The notes under the pieces are model-generated. The model had not been told where the DNA came from. It saw only the letters and a program-made list of their open reading frames with translations, and did no database searches. 41,641 nucleotides of DNA from a virus: IMG/VR virus record IMGVR_UViG_3300007351_000431, positions 1 to 41,641 of that record; one strand, 5' to 3'. Each line of letters begins with the position of its first letter. The stretch's first letter is position 1. Shown here piece after piece: positions 40,933-41,641 of the stretch. The position numbers were made by a program, and so were the translations under genes.

Positions 40933-41295
40933 ATGAATTCCTTAGATTTAAGAAAAAAACCCAAATATCAAATACTACGTAGTCTTTTAGATAAAAACAT
41001 TTGCCCTACTGAAGTAATGCGGGCCTTTGATATATTTCCGCATGAGGTCTCTCTGGGTGGTGAAGTAGCCGCTTTTGTTTATAAATCAAGAACGGGTTAT
41101 TATCATGTCTTTGTTAATCAGTTATTATCTCCAGAAACAAAACGGGAGGTATTTTTCCACGAGTTATACCACATCATTGAGGACATGCCCAAGCAAACAT
41201 ATATTCTAGGGATGGATATACAGCACAAAGAGACAGAGAAAAAGGCTGATCTCTTTTTTAGAGAGATAATGGAAGCTTACGCTGTTAGCAAATAA
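40933..41295 (+). CDS. ImmA/IrrE-type metallopeptidase
   Basis: The 120-residue protein has the zinc protease motif HELYH (H76, E77, H80) and a later glutamate-rich EKKADLFFREIMEAY that includes the third ligand region. ImmA proteins cut a cognate XRE repressor after DNA damage or a cell signal, causing prophage or ICE induction. It lies 25 bases after the repressor gene in the same operon, so the repressor is the likely target. Confidence 0.88.
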   Translation: MNSLDLRKKPKYQILRSLLDKNICPTEVMRAFDIFPHEVSLGGEVAAFVYKSRTGYYHVFVNQLLSPETKREVFFHELYHIIEDMPKQTYILGMDIQHKETEKKADLFFREIMEAYAVSK

Positions 41296-41315
41296 ATAAT
41301 AAAGGAGGGCTCACG

Positions 41316-41641
41316 GTGTCTTTCAAAGAAGAACTTCAAAAACTTTCAGTTCAAATCATTGAAAGAAAGAAACATATAACTAACGAAGAAATGACTAAGC
41401 AGGCCTTGATTATTCCCTTTCTTCAAGTTCTCGGCTATGATGTTTTTAACCCTCTGGAGGTAAAATCAGAATATATCTCAGATTTTGGTAAGAAGAAAGG
41501 TGAAAAAGCAGACTACGCAATCTTCAAAGATAATAAACCAATAATTTTTATTGAAGCTAAAGCAGTTACAGAAAACACAGATAACCACGATTCCCAACTG
41601 GCAAGGTATTTTAATGCCACTCCTGAAGTCAAATTGGCGAT
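41316..41641 (+). CDS. HsdR-N-like nuclease-fold protein (3' end cut by window)
   Basis: The visible 108 residues start at GTG 41316, after AAAGGAGGG. They include EEMTKQALIIPFLQVLGYDV, NPLEVKSEY and EKADYAIFKD with IIFIEAKAVTE, the PD-(D/E)xK arrangement of the type I restriction HsdR_N domain. Stand-alone proteins of this type are frequent in Gram-positive lysogeny modules beside the repressor and ImmA, with unknown function; a role in immunity to other phages is possible. The C-terminus lies outside the window. Confidence 0.75.
   Translation, partial: MSFKEELQKLSVQIIERKKHITNEEMTKQALIIPFLQVLGYDVFNPLEVKSEYISDFGKKKGEKADYAIFKDNKPIIFIEAKAVTENTDNHDSQLARYFNATPEVKLA

Larger units (their letters stand above)
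6336..41641. mobile_element. Integrated siphophage (prophage), right end outside window
   Basis: A near-complete temperate siphophage genome begins at the tRNA fragment and runs past the right edge. It shows lysis, tail, connector, head, packaging, replication, recombination and immunity modules in canonical order, nearly all on the minus strand. Head genes are HK97-type and the tail has a long tape measure, indicating a long non-contractile tail. No integrase is seen near the left site, so it is expected beyond 41641, next to the immunity genes. One gene (pcfJ) is clearly damaged, but structural genes appear intact, so the prophage may be functional. Confidence 0.93.

Overview
The window looks like a piece of a Gram-positive (Firmicutes/Clostridia, plausibly Peptococcaceae-like) chromosome carrying most of an integrated siphophage. 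The case for Firmicutes rests on strong AGGAGG-type ribosome sites, frequent GTG and TTG starts, the HflX and WalJ-like neighbours, and a phage made of HK97-type head genes, a Gp157/ERF/SSB recombination set and a PcfK/PcfJ pair. The species cannot be fixed from the sequence alone.

Positions 1-3583 are GC-rich host genes: hflX (5' end cut by the window), a convergent metallo-beta-lactamase-fold hydrolase and a 14-helix MFS exporter. From about 3590 the base composition drops. Two overlapping minus-strand genes follow, an AAA/OLD-type ATPase and a separate Toprim-like protein, which look like a two-gene defence module. About 640 bp without a convincing gene come next. A strong hairpin terminator (6220-6255) and a 66-base 3' fragment of a tRNA-Ser(CGA) gene (6270-6335) mark one attachment site of the prophage. 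The other end, with the integrase and the rebuilt tRNA, must lie to the right of the window.

The prophage fills 6336-41641 and is transcribed almost entirely leftward. Read from right to left it contains: the immunity region (HsdR-N-like protein cut by the window, ImmA/IrrE protease, XRE repressor, operators, Cro-like protein); an antirepressor and small regulators; recombination and replication genes (Gp157, ERF annealing protein, SSB, GIY-YIG protein, SF2 helicase, PcfK and a deleted PcfJ, DUF3102 protein, VRR-NUC nuclease, AEP primase-helicase); an AT-rich repeat region that is a candidate replication origin (27528-27919); a short region with a rightward hicAB toxin-antitoxin pair; packaging and head genes (HNH, TerS, TerL, portal, protease, capsid); connectors and a homing-type endonuclease; tail genes (tail tube, frameshifted chaperone pair, tape measure, hub, adhesion proteins); and lysis genes (two holin-like proteins and an amidase) ending at a terminator.

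The most notable structures are: (i) a complete -1 frameshift signal (C CCA AAC heptamer, 6-nt spacer, 11-bp hairpin) between the two tail chaperone frames; (ii) three exact-period 25-bp tandem repeats, each carrying a ribosome site and a 10-13 codon mini-ORF, the last ending in a TGATG overlap with the next gene; (iii) about nine TGTACCACT-type repeats, including a 17-nt exact inverted pair around an AT-rich tract, next to the primase gene; (iv) a seven-repeat, propeller-like tail protein; (v) a lipoprotein moron set against the direction of the tail operon; and (vi) the AAA/Toprim pair beside the tRNA integration hotspot, whose promoter region carries half-sites resembling the prophage operator.
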